Origin: Arbacia lixula
Taxonomy: Eukaryota > Echinodermata > Echinoidea > Arbacioida > Arbaciidae
Direction: 5' to 3'
NCBI GenBank assembly: GCA_963669155.1
Contig: OZ022585.1
Span: 8,489,422 to 8,553,421, forward strand
Length of the DNA: 64,000 bases
Shown here: positions 12,901 through 27,900 of the stretch, in pieces
How the letters are laid out: each line of letters begins with the position of its first letter
How positions within the stretch are numbered: the first letter of the stretch is position 1
Notes under the pieces: generated by a model
Database searches by the model: none
What the model was told of the DNA's origin: nothing
The model's input: only the letters and a program-made list of their open reading frames with translations
Position numbers and translations under genes: made by a program

Positions 12901-15900
12901 TAGGCGAGTGATGAGGAACGAATGGTAAACTACGTCTTATGTATCAGCTGGATTGCATTTAATGGTGCCCATCTATGTGATTGCGACCCGTCTTGGGAGC
13001 CCTCTTCAGGCCAGGAAGGTGATTTCGAGGAGTAAGGTCGGCATGCATATAATGGCTGTTGTCAAGTTTACATCGTGCCTCTATAGAGTTATTTACAAGT
13101 CGAGAGCTGCCTGACTTCTTTTTCCCACACTGAATGTGCAGTGCAGGGCAGCAAGTCTTCATCACCTTCTCTCTGGTCTTTGGCAACATCTATGACAGAC
13201 GTCCAGTTGACTTTCAGGGGCCATATTCATGAAAGCTTACTAGCCTAGTTGGTTACTACAATGCATGCATTTTGATGCACTTTAGTAACTAACTAGGCTT
13301 AGTAAGGTTTCATGAATATAGCCCTTGGTTCTCTGAGCCACCTAGAGATCACACCAACAGACCATTTTCATTATGTATGCAAATTTTATGCAGATCCTAC
13401 AAACAATGCATTGTGAATGGTAACACCAAAAGCTTGCCCAACGTTTATCAGAGGAGTAACAACTAATAGATTCAGAGTGCATTGCACCAATTGAAAATGA
13501 ATCATTACATTCAGGGTATTGAAATGATAAGTTGTGAATACATTACGAAAATGGCTTATTACCAATAAGCCAGTTCAAAGTTGCGATGTTCGTGAGGAGG
13601 TTAACCCTCTGGGGTACAAATCACCCAAGGACTAAAGTACTGTACCAGAGAGAGAGAGAGAGAGAGAACAAACAGGAGCTTTTCAGCTCTGAGAGGTAGT
13701 GAAAGAACATATGTGCACCTGATTCTATCAATGTTCTGAGCGCACAGTAAAATGTTTTTACACCTATTCAAAACAGCTTCAAGACCAAAAAATACCCATC
13801 TGTGTTTGAGATGTTTTTAAATAGATGAATTTAATGGTGTCACTGGAAAATGGTCTTTTACAAACAAAAATTTGAAATGTTTTGATATGATATTGATGGA
13901 CAGGTGTAAAAATAATCCTGTCATGACACACCAAAAACCATTTGCTTACACCTATTTGTACCAAGGATGTGTGAACCTTCCTGATATGACCTGACGGCAA
14001 CCTGCTTAGCTGGTATATAGATTTTGTAAGGTTTCCGCCATTGTACTCTGCAAGGCTCACTTCTTTCTTCTGTGGTCATCAGGTTGTAGGTTTTATACTG
14101 AGGTTTATCTCCTTGCCATACACCCTTCTACTCTCTAATCCTGTTTATGTCTATCTTGTCTTTGCCCATCTCCTTCACCCCCCCCCCCCCCCCCCTCTCC
14201 CCACCTACCTAGTCTGTGCTCCAGACTGTGGAATATGTGGACATACACCATGGGCCATGATCAAAAACACTGTGTCATAAATATGTTTGGAAACATGATC
14301 TAATCCCTGCAAAGTGCAAGGAAAGGGCCTAGTCTAGGGGCGTGTTTTATCAACTCTTTTTTGGGTAGAATTAAGGTTTCCTAACGCGTTTAAATTTTTA
14401 AACGCATTTCAGGGAGTTGATAAACGCAAAGGTGTTTTGATTATGGGGTTTGGAAAGCTGTTTTGAAACATGCAAATTTGTACGATTCTAAACGCGTTTA
14501 AACCAGAAACGCATTTAAAGAATCAGATAAACGCAAAGCTAATTTGAAACGCGTTTAAACCACATGTTTTCGGTGACAAGGCCGGTTTTCGACTTGGGCG
14601 ATCGAGTTGATAAACGCACCGTTTTTTTTTTAAATGCGTTCGTAAAGGCCCTTGGAAATGTGTTTCAATTTTTGAAAAGTTGATAAACACGGCCTAGGTC
14701 ATATATTTTCAGATGTAGTTAGGAAGCAGTGGGAAATCTATGCAGTTAGTGTATGTGCTCATGTAGTCTATAGTCTAGCCTGGCTTCTGGGCTGTTGCAC
14801 ATTTCTAATCTGCACTAAAAAGTAAAGTCTAATACTCATGAAATAGTCATGTTATCATTCATCTCTTTGTCAGTTTAGTTGGGGCAGCTGGAGAAGAAAG
14901 AAAGAATGATTATTCGACCCCTTTTATTGAATAGTTAAGCTTTTAGAAATGCCCAACAGCTTGGAAACCCAAGCTATCCCCGCAGCCTAGAACTGATGCT
15001 CCCCACCCCCACCATCCCTCTCATATCCTCTTCCCTCTTCCCATCCTCCCCACCCAGTTCCTGTCAAGTGTTTGCTCAATGAACCACCTTCTCCCTGAGC
15101 AAACAGATGTAACATGTTGTGAGTGCAAATCTTAGGCTCTGCTGAGCAAGTGTCTCTGAAGGGGTGGTCTTCATCAGCCCAAAGTGGCTTAATAGCTAGC
15201 TTTTTAGTGACTGTGCAAGCCAACTAGATCATAGAATAGCCAGGCATTTGTTTCTCCATCAGCCCAAAGTGGCTATGAAATAGCCAGCTATTTGTTTCTA
15301 CATCAGCCGGATGTGGGCAAAGAGCACCATATAGCTATTTGGCCACTCAAATCTCGAGTTGAACGGTAAGATAACAAGCTAATTTGTGGACTATGTTCAC
15401 TGTCTGAAGTCAAGGCTTAGCTTGTTCGCCACAAGAGCGTGTACATGAAGCTGGTAATGTGCTGCATTATGTAAGAACAACAGCCAGCGACTTACCCTGT
15501 CAGCCTCAAAGTCGTTAGGCAACTTGGCATGCTTTATCGCTTGCTTCGGGCTGATGAATTAGAAGCGATTTCAAACATCAGGATTTTTCACGGATCAGAA
15601 AATAGTGAGGGTTTATGTCATCTTCAGGCTGATGCAAACACACCTACAGCCCCAGAGGAAACGAGCCTTTGCCAGTGGGAACACAACCACTTAATGAGCC
15701 TCTACATTCCAGTAGTATGTTCCTTGCTCAGCTTACATCAGATGGAACAGATACCAGAGTCTGACAACATGGACGTCAGGGCTTCAGCTCTGCAGCGCTC
15801 TACCTTCTCGGATCTGACTGCCAGTAATTTATACCCCTCGTCCATCCCTCTGAGCTTTTGCTTCTACAATAGGGGCTGACTTGATGTGTGTTATTAATCC

Positions 15901-18900
15901 TTCCTGCGCCAAATATCATGCTGCTCAATAGGATTCCTGTGTATTACTGAAGAGAGAACGCATACCTGGCCTGTGTAGAGTCGAACGCTGGAATCCTTGC
16001 ATCACTTTGATGGAAATTCAAAGAGTCTTGTACTTGAGGAGTTATTTCTTCTTGTATGTTTTGAGGATTTCATTATATACATCTTGCTGCTTCACTGACC
16101 ATCCTGGGATTGACGTTATCTGCACTATCTATATCCCCGTTCATATACACCACCTATCCGCGAAAAAGGCGCAACATTTGCGGCAATTTTGCCGATGCAT
16201 TACCGATAGCTGCGTATATGAACGGGAATCGCTCAAATAATGCGGTATTTGCTTCCTCCTTTTTTGCGCTTATTTTGCGGCTTTTTCGCGGATCGAGACC
16301 TAGTAATAATACCGCAATATTGCGGTAAGCGAATCTTATAAACTGCGTCCGCAAAATAGGCGTAAATGTTGCGCCTTTTGCATCGCGCTCTGGAATGTGG
16401 GTCGCTAATCCTACAGCTTGTATGGCTGAGCGGAGCATGTCACCATTGGTTTGGAGAGAGTCCAGCTGTCCAAAACACCGCAACATTACGGATTTTGGGG
16501 GTGTATATGAACGGTGCTTTTGCGGCTCGCTGGAAACTTGCTTACCGATGTGCATCGGTAATAATAGCGGTATATGGTATATGAACGGGGCTTATGAGTA
16601 GAACAACCATTTTATGAGATATTTGAGGAAACTACTGTATACAGATGTGTTTGGAGCTATGTTTCGTCTCAAATGATATTTGGATACATGTATATTTGAG
16701 GATTTCAATATGCATCCTGCCTCTGCTCTGACCATCGTGGGATTGACGTTATCTGCGCTTTCTATGAGTGGAACAACCATTTTGTGAGACAATTGTGAAA
16801 ACTGTACAGATGTGTTTGGAGCTACTGTATGTTCATCTCAACCAATATTTGGATACACCTATGTATGTATGTATAAAGTTCATGTACTAGTCCTCATCAT
16901 TTTCATTGGTTTGACTTGCCTATTTTGGTAGAAAGCATTTACTTATCTTTCTTCTCTTCCATCCTGTTGGCTGATTGCTGCAACATGTTTTGATGACGAT
17001 TGATCGGTGGTAAGGTACGACATAAGTACTTCTGGTGAACTTGATTTTCGTGACATATTGATCTCAGCTGCCTTTCAATAGAGAGTTGCCTTATGTCTAT
17101 GCAGTCATGATATCAACTTGGAAAAGGTACATTCCTGAGGAATATGAGGTATGGATTGACTAAAGCCCCAACTCCATACCGCTTTTAGAAAAAAACATTA
17201 AAGTATTTAACACAATGGTTTGTTATTTTGATCCAGTGAACTCACTATACTGACTCTAGGTTAATCTCTTGAAGAATTTCTTCATGCTGGTAATGTTGAT
17301 GTGCATACACTACTTTCTACCAGTTTATACAAAACAGTTTTTCACTCAGAGCTGAATGTGTGCATGTTTTGATCACTGAAGGATGACTATGTGAACAGGC
17401 CCTGAACCAGTGATGCCTGAACCACATCCCACATACCAGGAGTTCACACTGGCACTAATCCCATCAAATCAATGCTCCCTCCTCTACACAGGGGAAGGAG
17501 AGATAACCATTAAAAATAGGATTATCGGTCTCTGGTCTGGTAACCATGACATCCTATTAGAAATGTGAGAAAATGAAGAGGCCCAAGCATGCTCCTCTGC
17601 ACATAATCCTGACTATGATTGTTAGCCGTAGATGGAGTTGGCAGGGAAGGGGTTAACATAAAACATTCACTGTACCTGGGATCCTGGTAGGGAGCTTGAC
17701 AGGGGTAGACACAAGACGGAAGAGGTGTATCATGCCCCCTTTCTATGCACCACTACCAGTCCAATACACAGGATGTATCAGTCATTTCATAGCTGATGTG
17801 GTTTGTTGTTTAAGCAGTATATGCATTGATTGTTCCTCATCAATGGAAATGGTTTGATTCATTTCATTGCAGATGTTGTTTTTTGTAAGCAGTTAATGAA
17901 TTGACTACTCCTCATCATTCGAAATGGTTTGATTCACCCTTTTTGTAGAAAGGATTTATTTGATGTCTTTATATTAATCTTGATTTGATGTACATTTGGA
18001 AGGTAGATGCTCTATGAGTATCACTCAGTAGCTGTTCATCACATGATGTCGTGTCATAATCATGGAGTATGGAGCTTGCCAATCGGACGTTTGAAAGGAA
18101 CATGTTCTGTGAGTATATATTATGCAGTGACATTTGGTAGCTGGTCAGACATGTGATACCTAGCAGCAGCAATTATATGTACACCATCTTGGTGTGGAGA
18201 TAATGTCGTGATCATCTGGTATGAAGTGGGATGCATTGGTTAGAAAAGAATGGGGGCGGGGTGGGGGGGGGGGGGAGTTACCAGGTACCCCCCTTTCCCT
18301 TATAGTGTACCCTTATATCAGTTGTTGGAGGATGACGTAGCTATTGGGTGGAGATTGCTTCTTCAAGAAAAAGTGTCCCTTTTGACTTTTAATAGATAAC
18401 TCACCCTGAAATTAAATTGGTTTTCATAATAGCAGAAACCTAAAAGAAAAATATTTGTGAAAGTTTGAAAAAAAATCCGTCAAAGGATAAAAAAAGTTAT
18501 GATCTTTTAAAATGTTTATTTTGTGATGTCACGTGCGAGGGGCTCTCCCATATGTTTTGTACAATCTTTTTTGAGAATGTTGATTTTTTATATGCTTCAT
18601 TGTACCTATGTATTTGATACATCATTAGTAACAAGTTTTTGCACACATACCTCTAAAAAAAATTAAAATTCCTTCATCAAAACAGAAAAGAAAAATTAAT
18701 AGCATAATTCAGCACTCAACATATGTGAGAGCACCTTGCAAGGGATATCACAAAATCAAAATTTTAAAAGATCATAACTTTCTTATTCTTTGACGGATTT
18801 TCATCAAACCTTCACTTGTATCTGTCTTTCATGTGTCTGCTTCTACTGAAACCAACTTAACTTTAGGGTGGATTATCCCTTTAAGCTGGTGTTGAGATTC

Positions 18901-21900
18901 CCCTCACTATCTGACAGACAACACTCCTGCTGAAGTCTAGAAGTCGGGCTTGTCACCTCGCCCCGTGACCCTGCCTTCCTTCTCTGCTGGAAAACTTTAT
19001 TTCTGTGGCGTTTTCACCATTTCCTTAAAAAATGTGGGAATCCCTTTGTTTAGAAGATTTCCTCAAATATGAGCCAGCCTCCAGGTGCAAAGATGAATTT
19101 GTAAGGGATACTTTTCAAATCTGATGTCGAGAAATAAACACCTTGAAATAGGGTTTGCATTGTACCCAATGAGGATACATGTATGTAAATGTTTTTCAGC
19201 TGGAGCTCTGTTGCTATTTACAAGTTGTTTATAAGGAGGAGCTTTTTAATAATGCCTTGAATCCAAATCTTTTGCTGGTCCAGACCCAGTTTATTGTGCA
19301 GTGCAGAAGAAAGAGTTACAAGCCAAGAAATTAGCTATTTCTTTGTCAAGTCAAATCGTGAATAAAAGAAGAGGAAAATAGAGAGATTGAGGCAGCTAGT
19401 GCCTTCATTTCAATTTCATTAGATGGGGAAGGTGTCGCAGTGACATTTAGGCCTATCGTATGTCCTCCTTGCTTCGTGGTGTAGAATCTGAATCAAAGTG
19501 GGCCCTCGCTGCTTGTAATTGAGACAGAGTTCCCCATGTGTCTGCATGCATGCATGCATATGGAGACGTAGGCTTTGATTGTATGTTACATGTCACCTGT
19601 GTGGCATCTCTATGTGCCTCATGTATTCATGACATTCATTGTATTCCGTGGCCCACCCTACGTCTTTCTTGGTATTTACACAACTTTGAATTTTTGACTT
19701 GCAAAAGGGATATGTTCCCTTTAAGGTTGTGTTTGTGAGATGACAGAGATTTATCATATGAACCAGCCCAGCTTTCAGTTTCTATATTGTTTGCCGAGAT
19801 TGATGAAGAACGAAATGGGAGGTGAAGGATTTCTCTTCTTCTTCTTCTCATTTGTCATTTGCATTCTTTATTTCACTCTCTCTCTCCCCACCTTCCTCTA
19901 TCTTTTTATGTCTCTGTCTCTTTCTCCGTGTATTCCTCTTCTCTCTCTCTCTTTCTGTTTCTCTGTCTCTGTCTCTCTCTCTGTCTGTCTCTCTGTCTGT
20001 CTGTCAGTTCGTCCCCGTCTCTCTGTCTCTCTCTCTTTCTCTCTGTCTCTCTCTCTGTCTCTCTCTCTGTCTCTCTCTCTGTCTCTCTCTCTCTGTCTCT
20101 CTCTCTCTCTGTCTCTCTCTGTCTCTCTCTCTGTCTCTCTCTGTCTCTCTCTGTCTCACTCTGTCTCACTGTCTATCTGTATCGCTCTCTCTTTCCATCT
20201 CTGAGTAGCATCATGTTTATGCCCTGTCTACATAAGTCAATTGCAGTGAGTCAGTGACTTACTCACCGGGTTTGCCAATGACATATAAAAGACGAGCAAG
20301 CAAAGCTGAGGAAGAGTAGCTTTTTTCTTCGTGTCATGAGGATGACGAAGTATGGATCAGTGAAGTCAACAGCGGGCAATCAATCGGGCATCCTTTCTGC
20401 TGGAGGATTGTTGTGCCTGTGACGTCTGAGCATATGTCAAAGGGATGGAGCAAGAGAACATGCAAGTGATACGTATTGATGATTCGTATTCTGAAATCTG
20501 GAGTGAAGGGAAGAAGAAGAGGAGGGAGTTATATTGATGGTGCTGTTGACTCTGGTGTATAGCAATAATGCTTTCGTGTCTGGCACAGATTGAAATCCAG
20601 GATAACCATCAGTGTAAAAGTGTCATTTTATCAGCCAAGGGAAGGAATTCACATTTGCAAAAAAAAAGAAGACTTGGTGAAGAAGTTGACTAGAGACTTG
20701 TTTGTTACCACAAAACTGTTCATGACATGATTGAGCTGCTTAGATTGTGATGCTCAGCGCAAGGGTCTGGAGGTATAAGAATAAAGATTTAGAAGACCTG
20801 TCCAAAAATTCATATAAAATGTCAAAGTCAATATAAGCCCATTGAAAATCATGTTTGACTTCCTCTATTTCTGAGGGCAGTTCTTGAACAGTATTTTCTT
20901 GTGAATTTACATAACTTTTTTGGTCTGTTAAAGGAACATGCCACCTTTAACTCTGTCCTTCTTGATTGAGTGGGACAGAAGTGTGCCCATCCTGCGATTG
21001 TCCCACCAGGTTCTCTCTCCAACCCAAAACTCATGCTGGCTTTCTGGCATTCTTTCATAAATATCTCACATATTTTGACTTCCTGATTACCCCCATGTAT
21101 CTACATCTTGGCTTGTACGTCATAAGGGTCCTCATCAAAGGATGCATTCACACTAGCACTTTATTTTATAATGTGAACTGACCATCTGCCCATTCAGTGG
21201 GGTCATTGCACATTATGTCATTAGGAATACTAGTGAATGTATCGTGATTTTGTGACTTCACTTTGAGTGCATATATGCTCTTGTTTTTTGTTCATAAAAT
21301 AATACTTGTTGATACAAACATTGCGTCTTACCAGTCGGACATTGGTCCAAGTTTGCACCAATTTACCCTTGTGTGAATCCGGTTAGTTTAGAGTTTGTAT
21401 TACAACATGTGAACTCAGCTGTGATTTATAGCAAGGAACTGTTGATCTAGCCTGTGATCCAGGCTGTTGGACATTATTAATCAAACCTGTAAAATCGGGT
21501 CAAGCAACCATAAGACTAGTTACATGTTCTATTCTCTTTCATTTGTCTGGGCATGGTCTGGGTTAGTCTAGGTACTAGGCTGTGAGGTGCATGGACACAA
21601 CCCAGTCTGTTAACAACTTTGTCTGGTCACATAGACTATGCCCCATTCCCATCCTCACTCCTCCTAAGCCAGAGGAGCTATGACATCATTAGGGCGTAGT
21701 CTGTCTTACCAGACATAGTTGCGAACAGACTGGGTTGTATCCATGCACCTCACAGCCTAGTACCTAGGCTAGGTCTGGGTGAGCCAGAGATAGAACGAGA
21801 GATGTTTAGTCTACTGCAGCTAAACCCGCTTATTGAATAATTTGGATTTTAATAAATTCAACAGCCTGGCAGCCAGGCTATAGACTGTCCAGTAGGATGA

Positions 21901-24900
21901 GACCAGTAGGAGCAGGAGGATGGGAGGAATGAGATAATGAGCAAGGTTTGTGATCTCTGCCTTGGCTTGGGGGCATTCTGATGTCAGCGTGTTGTCTGTC
22001 CCTCACCCGCAGGGCCAGGGGCCCCTGATTGGGCCCTCTTCACACCATCAAATCACTCACCAGGCATGTTCACACTGGCAGGCTGAGGTCTTGATAGTGC
22101 ATTTGAGTAAGTTCAGGTCGCTGATTGGGCCCTCTTCACACCATCAAATCACTCACTTGGCATGTTCACACATGCAGGGAGAAGTCTTGATATTATGTTT
22201 GGCATTCTATCAATCTGAACCTGAGAGGCAAACCATGTTTTTCACACACAGTTCTTGCTTTTCATCACAGATGAGCTTTATATTCTACAAACTGGACTTA
22301 TAAGGTTGTTCTTGTGTTTCATTCAGTATCTTATAGAATTTGGTAAGATCTTTAAAAAGGATACACTAAATTTTAGACATCCCTTCATCATGTGTCATAT
22401 TTATCTTTTTCTTCTTTTGCTGTCCTATCAATCTCTGATTATCAAAGTAATGAAGATTAATGAGCCTTATTGAATATCAGCCCTTTGTGCTTGCCATCAT
22501 TGAGGGCAGATCATCTACTCAGCGATGATTTGTATTCCCCCATGGCTTCAGCACACCAATCGATCCATTGGTGCGTTCTTTGACCAAAATCTTGATGATG
22601 GATTTCCATATATTGGCAGCGAACCGTTTTCTAGGTCAGAGCATAAAGAATATGCAGGGAAGATGAGCATCCTGATCTACCCCGCATCCTACTCTCGGCG
22701 CTAACACGTTGTCGTTGCCCCGTAAGAAGCGACCGGCGGTGTCGCAGCGGGCAAATGAATTTAATCAATAGCCGGTCAGACGTAAGAAACAATTGGTGGA
22801 AACTGGAGAGAAGGAGAGAAGGAAGCGGCCCTCCTGTTTACGTTTTTTTTTTTTTCTTACCTCGATGGAGATGCGAGGACTCGAAGGCAAATGAATAACA
22901 ACAAGCATGCGGCTGGCTTCTGGGATATCTCTCGTCGGAGATGATGGGTAATGTTTGTGCCTGCCAATGTACTGATTTGCTCTGCAGTGCCAAATGTGTT
23001 CATAATTTCCTTCCATGGAGACGGTAACTCGCACATTCTTACATGTGCTGTGGATCCACCAACGCATTCCAATAGGTATTCACATTTTCACACCTAATCT
23101 TCCATCAGGCTTAGACTGCGAAGAGTGATTGTTTTACAGATGGAAATACTTTGCTTGGCATCTCTGCAGTGTGACCTTACGGAGTATATCTGCAATCTTA
23201 TATTTTCTGGTGATAGTGAACTTGTTAGAAGGAAAACAGCCGCATTTATATTCTTGTCATGATAAGAGTATCTATTACCTTCAATAGATATGCTTCTGTC
23301 AAAGCTTCTAAGCAATCTCTTTGCCTCTACGTATCTTTCTTTTTTTTCTGCCCCTCTGTCTATCTATCCCTCTATATGATTCCCTCTGTCTGTCTTTTAT
23401 TCTTTCAATATTTCTATCAATTCATCTCTCTGTAACCTTTTCTCTTTCTTTCTCTTTCTGTCTCTGTATTTCTCATGGTTCTGTGCCTCTCTTCATTTCA
23501 TTCTCCTTACTAATAACTCAACTTTCAGCATTACCGCTCATACTCTCTGAAATATACAAGAGAGCCCCATTCCATCAGCTCCCATGCATAATTACCCAGT
23601 GATCATCCGAAAAGCTGACCTATCTTGACATAACCCCAAGCAGATACCCTATCTCGGTTAAGCATACCTATAAACGTGCCCCGGGAAGCCGGGGTAGAGC
23701 GGGCATCACAGTGCCTACATCAGTCAATTCATTCCCTCTTCAGAATACAGTGGATGTCTCTCTCGTAGTAGTGGTGATGCCGTGGTGGTGGTGGTGGTGA
23801 ATTTCATATCAAGTGTGCTACTTAGGAGGAATGCTGATTAAATGTTCATACTCAAGAGGGGTCCTTCAGGATCGATTGGAAGTCTTGGCGAGATGTTGGC
23901 ATGGCTTACCCACCGTCTTGAAGATGCTGGGAAGAAGGTTATTACCAATGGATCGTTCACTACACCGCTGATGTGAGTGGACGCGTGATAGATTTGGGAT
24001 ATGTACTGAAGTGTGTGCGATCGTGTCATATGGAGATGTGAATACTATTCATAATCATTATGCCACACAACCTTGGGAGAATTCTCATTTTCATAGTGAT
24101 TGAAAATTGATTGGGGGCCGTGATTTCCTGTTGGAGCTCAGTGTGCATGTTTTTCTAAATTGTTCTTAGGCTTGGCTACTTTGTTCTTATGTGATAGCTA
24201 GTCATTGACTCTCCAGGAGTGTGAATAATTTGTATCACAACATTTATGTACAATCAGCTTTGTAGCAATGAAATGTAGATTGTGATAGTATTCAGTTGCT
24301 AACATGTATGCCACAAGCAGTTCAAAATCATGAACTAGTGTGAATTATTGGTGTTTAAAGGTATATATGTCACTATTGCAAATATTATTATGGTCAGTTC
24401 AATTAATTTGCAAAAGGTTAAATGGCTATATTGCATGAAGAATTTAGAGGTGTTCATCACAATAAAACGATAGTTCAGTAAAGAAGTGAGGGAGCTGAAT
24501 GTACCAGTGGAACTATTGGTGATGTAAAGTGATTGCACAGGGACATGTGACACATCAGGGTTTTTTTTGCCCATTGCTAGGTCTGAGGATTAATGATGTC
24601 ATTCATTCTGTAAGTGCCATAGGTGTCCCATATAGCAGTATTTCATCAGGCACAGGAAGACTGACTACCAATATATCAGTACGATAATGCGTGATAGATT
24701 TTGGAGTAAAGCCATGTGTGGATCTAACTGACAGTATTTTATCCCATTTTTATACCATTGGTGCATAATTTGGTTTAATTGCCTGCCCTGCCCATGACCC
24801 AAACAGACCTGATGTTGAGAGATGGATCAAACCTGTTTCAGGAAGCTACAAAACTGTCTGAAACACACTAGCTATCCAGTTCTGGGCCCCCGGTAACATA

Positions 24901-27900
24901 AAGGTTTGCGATCAATCACACATTTGAAGGACAAATTCTAATTGGTTACTGGACAGTTGTTTGAACAAAAAGCGCATGCAACATTGATGTTGATTGGTCA
25001 TTGGTGATCGCAAACCTTTCTGTTACGGGGCCCTGGTCTCATGTTCCTGTATGTGTGGATGTATATTTATATCGCTTTCCCAGTCTTTGTTACTCATAAA
25101 TGCCGGTTTTAATAATTGGTACTAAACATGGTTGCAACTATTGTCTGTAGCATACAACATGGCATGACAAGATAGCGGAACAAAATGACACCTGCTTTCA
25201 TCTTCCCTCTTGTTTTTTTTTCTCTTCATTTATTGATTTTGTCTCCATTATTGTAAATTATGGTAAGCTAAATTCAATCATCACCTCAAAGCAGTACAAT
25301 ATTCACAATTTTTAGCAATGCTGCCTCCTGAACACAAGGTGAAGTGTTGTTTCCGCTGATAGATTTATTTGAAGGGCACATCCTGCTTGGTTCATGGGTG
25401 TATTTATTGTACAATCATCCTTCCGGCATGCTTAGAATCCTCTAGACCACTCTGAACCACTCCAGTGATTGTAGTGTGTATGCACATTAAAGCAGTCCAA
25501 AGCCTTCCGTGTTACGTTTCTTCATGAGCGCTCTGACACGATTCATAGAACGTTTCTTGTAGATGTGAACTCCACCCTGAAGGCCTTTCCTGTGTTTAGT
25601 GTCACAGCAATCAACAAAATGTCACTCAGTTTTCCTGTAAGCAGTATCCGCTCACACATCCTGCCATTGCTGTTGTAAAGCGTTATCAAATTTGTATAGC
25701 CTCGAGCCCCGATATTCTGCTCCATTGTGATTTCTCTCATGTTGTTTCTCCTTTATTTTACCTTGCTATGAAAGTTTTTGCCGTGTATACCAAAAGGTTT
25801 GTCTGAGATAGCCCATGGATTTTTGTGTGATTTGGTTCTTTTAAAGAGTATGTTCCTGAGGACGAGTGGTTTGTAAATACGCTGTAGTGATTGGAAGCCT
25901 ATAACGTTTGTGTGGTTTAGGAACATATGTGTACTTGGTGAGCCTGTACAGATGTAGATCCTGATCCATTTCTTGGAATTTGCCTTTACAAAGCAAAGCA
26001 TTGTCCTTTAATGCGCTGAGAAATCTTCAAGCAATGCCTGAGGTTTGATGGTGTGGTGGATGTCATTATAAGGAGGACCGTTGAACCACATTTTCATCTT
26101 GAATTCTCAGCGATACACCCTGGAGTAGAAATGATAAATCTTTCGAAGAGAAACCAAGTGATTCAGTTCCAGATAAATGCCATTTTTCGATTGACTTATG
26201 GTAAAGAAGCCTCATGTTCCCTTCTGGCTTCCAAAAAAATGTCTGGTGTGAAGATGGATATGCAAAACTGCATCTTCACTACTCTCGTTTTTGAGGAAAG
26301 NNNNNNNNNNNNNNNNNNNNNNNNNNNNNNNNNNNNNNNNNNNNNNNNNNNNNNNNNNNNNNNNNNNNNNNNNNNNNNNNNNNNNNNNNNNNNNNNNNNN
26401 NNNNNNNNNNNNNNNNNNNNNNNNNNNNNNNNNNNNNNNNNNNNNNNNNNNNNNNNNNNNNNNNNNNNNNNNNNNNNNNNNNNNNNNNNNNNNNNNNNNN
26501 TTGTTTTTGAGGAAAGTGTGATATTGATTGACACCTCCAGTTTCTTCACAGATGTTCTAGTCTCCTTGGCATTTCCCAGGCTTTGTGGCCGATCCATTAT
26601 CTGCTCATCAGGTTTTCAGGGAAAGTAACATGTATATATAATGACATGACACCTACAGCTACCTGTCAGGTACTTAACTGCTTCTGCGTCCGACCAGACG
26701 TATTGCCGTCCTAATGATGTGTGTAGTACCCTGACCAAAATATGGCGGAAGATGTACCATACAGGTAGTCTCAAGGGATCACTGTTTCGGTGTCAGACGA
26801 TCAGCAAAAAAACTCACAAATTTTGGGCTCCTATTTAAGCCTGATGTAATGAGACCAAGATACTGAATCATGTTTTGCACTAAACCTTCTGAAGGGGGGC
26901 TGCGTATTTGTTTGTACATGGGATCTTTTTTGCTTTTCATGGGCTAAATCTCACTGCATGAGCCCTTGTATATTTGTACTCTTTCATGGTAATATATAAT
27001 GCTTGCACAAACATTTTACATTGGCATAAGCGGATGTGCCAGCAAATATGATTATGTTGTATTTAGTTATAAGAACCCCATATCAAGTCATTGATTAAGC
27101 TAATTCTTAAACCACAGCCTGATGATTTAAGTGCAATGCATGTACTCAACTTACACCAGTGACAATTGGGGATTTTAGCCACTAAAACAATGTGTGTATT
27201 TGTCAAATAATTTTGGGGGCCCATCTACTAAACGTGCACCAAAGGTGCCTCTTGCGATCTCTGGTAACTTAAGTGTGGTATCCACTGCTCCACAAGGCCT
27301 GACATTGATATTGGCCTATCTCACCCAGAGTCAATAAAGGTGGTGTTATTATGTAACTGTATGTCTAATCTGTTGATACTTGATGATAGTCTGACAATTA
27401 CAGATTGTAATCATTCAATTGGTTTGCTGTACATACACCTCCTGCTGCTTTTGTCCATGACTCAATGTTAAATAAACGTTTTCAGTTATTGCAGCTTACC
27501 ATCAGTGGCAACTTCCATGGCAACAGGGGCAGTAATGAGAGCTCATTGGCTGCTGCCATGGTATTGATGGTAACGACTGAAAACCTTCATGCAACATGCC
27601 CAGGTCTTGGATCTTCTGAAGCAAACTACAGTACTAGAGAGTAGGATTATGGAATTGTGTAATACAGTATGATATTCTTAAGAATTCTTTCACATGGGTG
27701 TTAATTCTTTCATAAAATAAGTTTTGGCTCAGCTGATGACTTGACAATTATTTGGTCTAGTAGTATCTTAAATAGGGCTCGGGTAAATTTGCCCCATCAA
27801 GTACCAAAAAGAGAGGAATTGAAGTTATTTAAAAAAAAAACTAATCACTGTGAAAATAAACGTTAAAGATGTTTTCCCCTCAAATGGTAATATGCAAAAT

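Noticed and set aside
15529..15879. 116-codon plus-strand frame
   Set aside because: No recognised domain, no acceptor or donor context, begins in repeat-derived sequence.
23640..23760. TATAAA followed by a GC-rich stretch (about 23669) as a promoter
   Set aside because: A lone TATA match without an open first exon or phase-compatible donor nearby; too likely by chance.
25543..26001. Two minus-strand frames (65 and 82 codons) with protein-like composition
   Set aside because: No family recognised, no splice borders joining them, and length is within chance for AT-rich intron. Could be a remnant, but not supportable.
26053..26628. 191-codon open frame
   Set aside because: It spans 200 N; the joined frame is an artefact of the gap.
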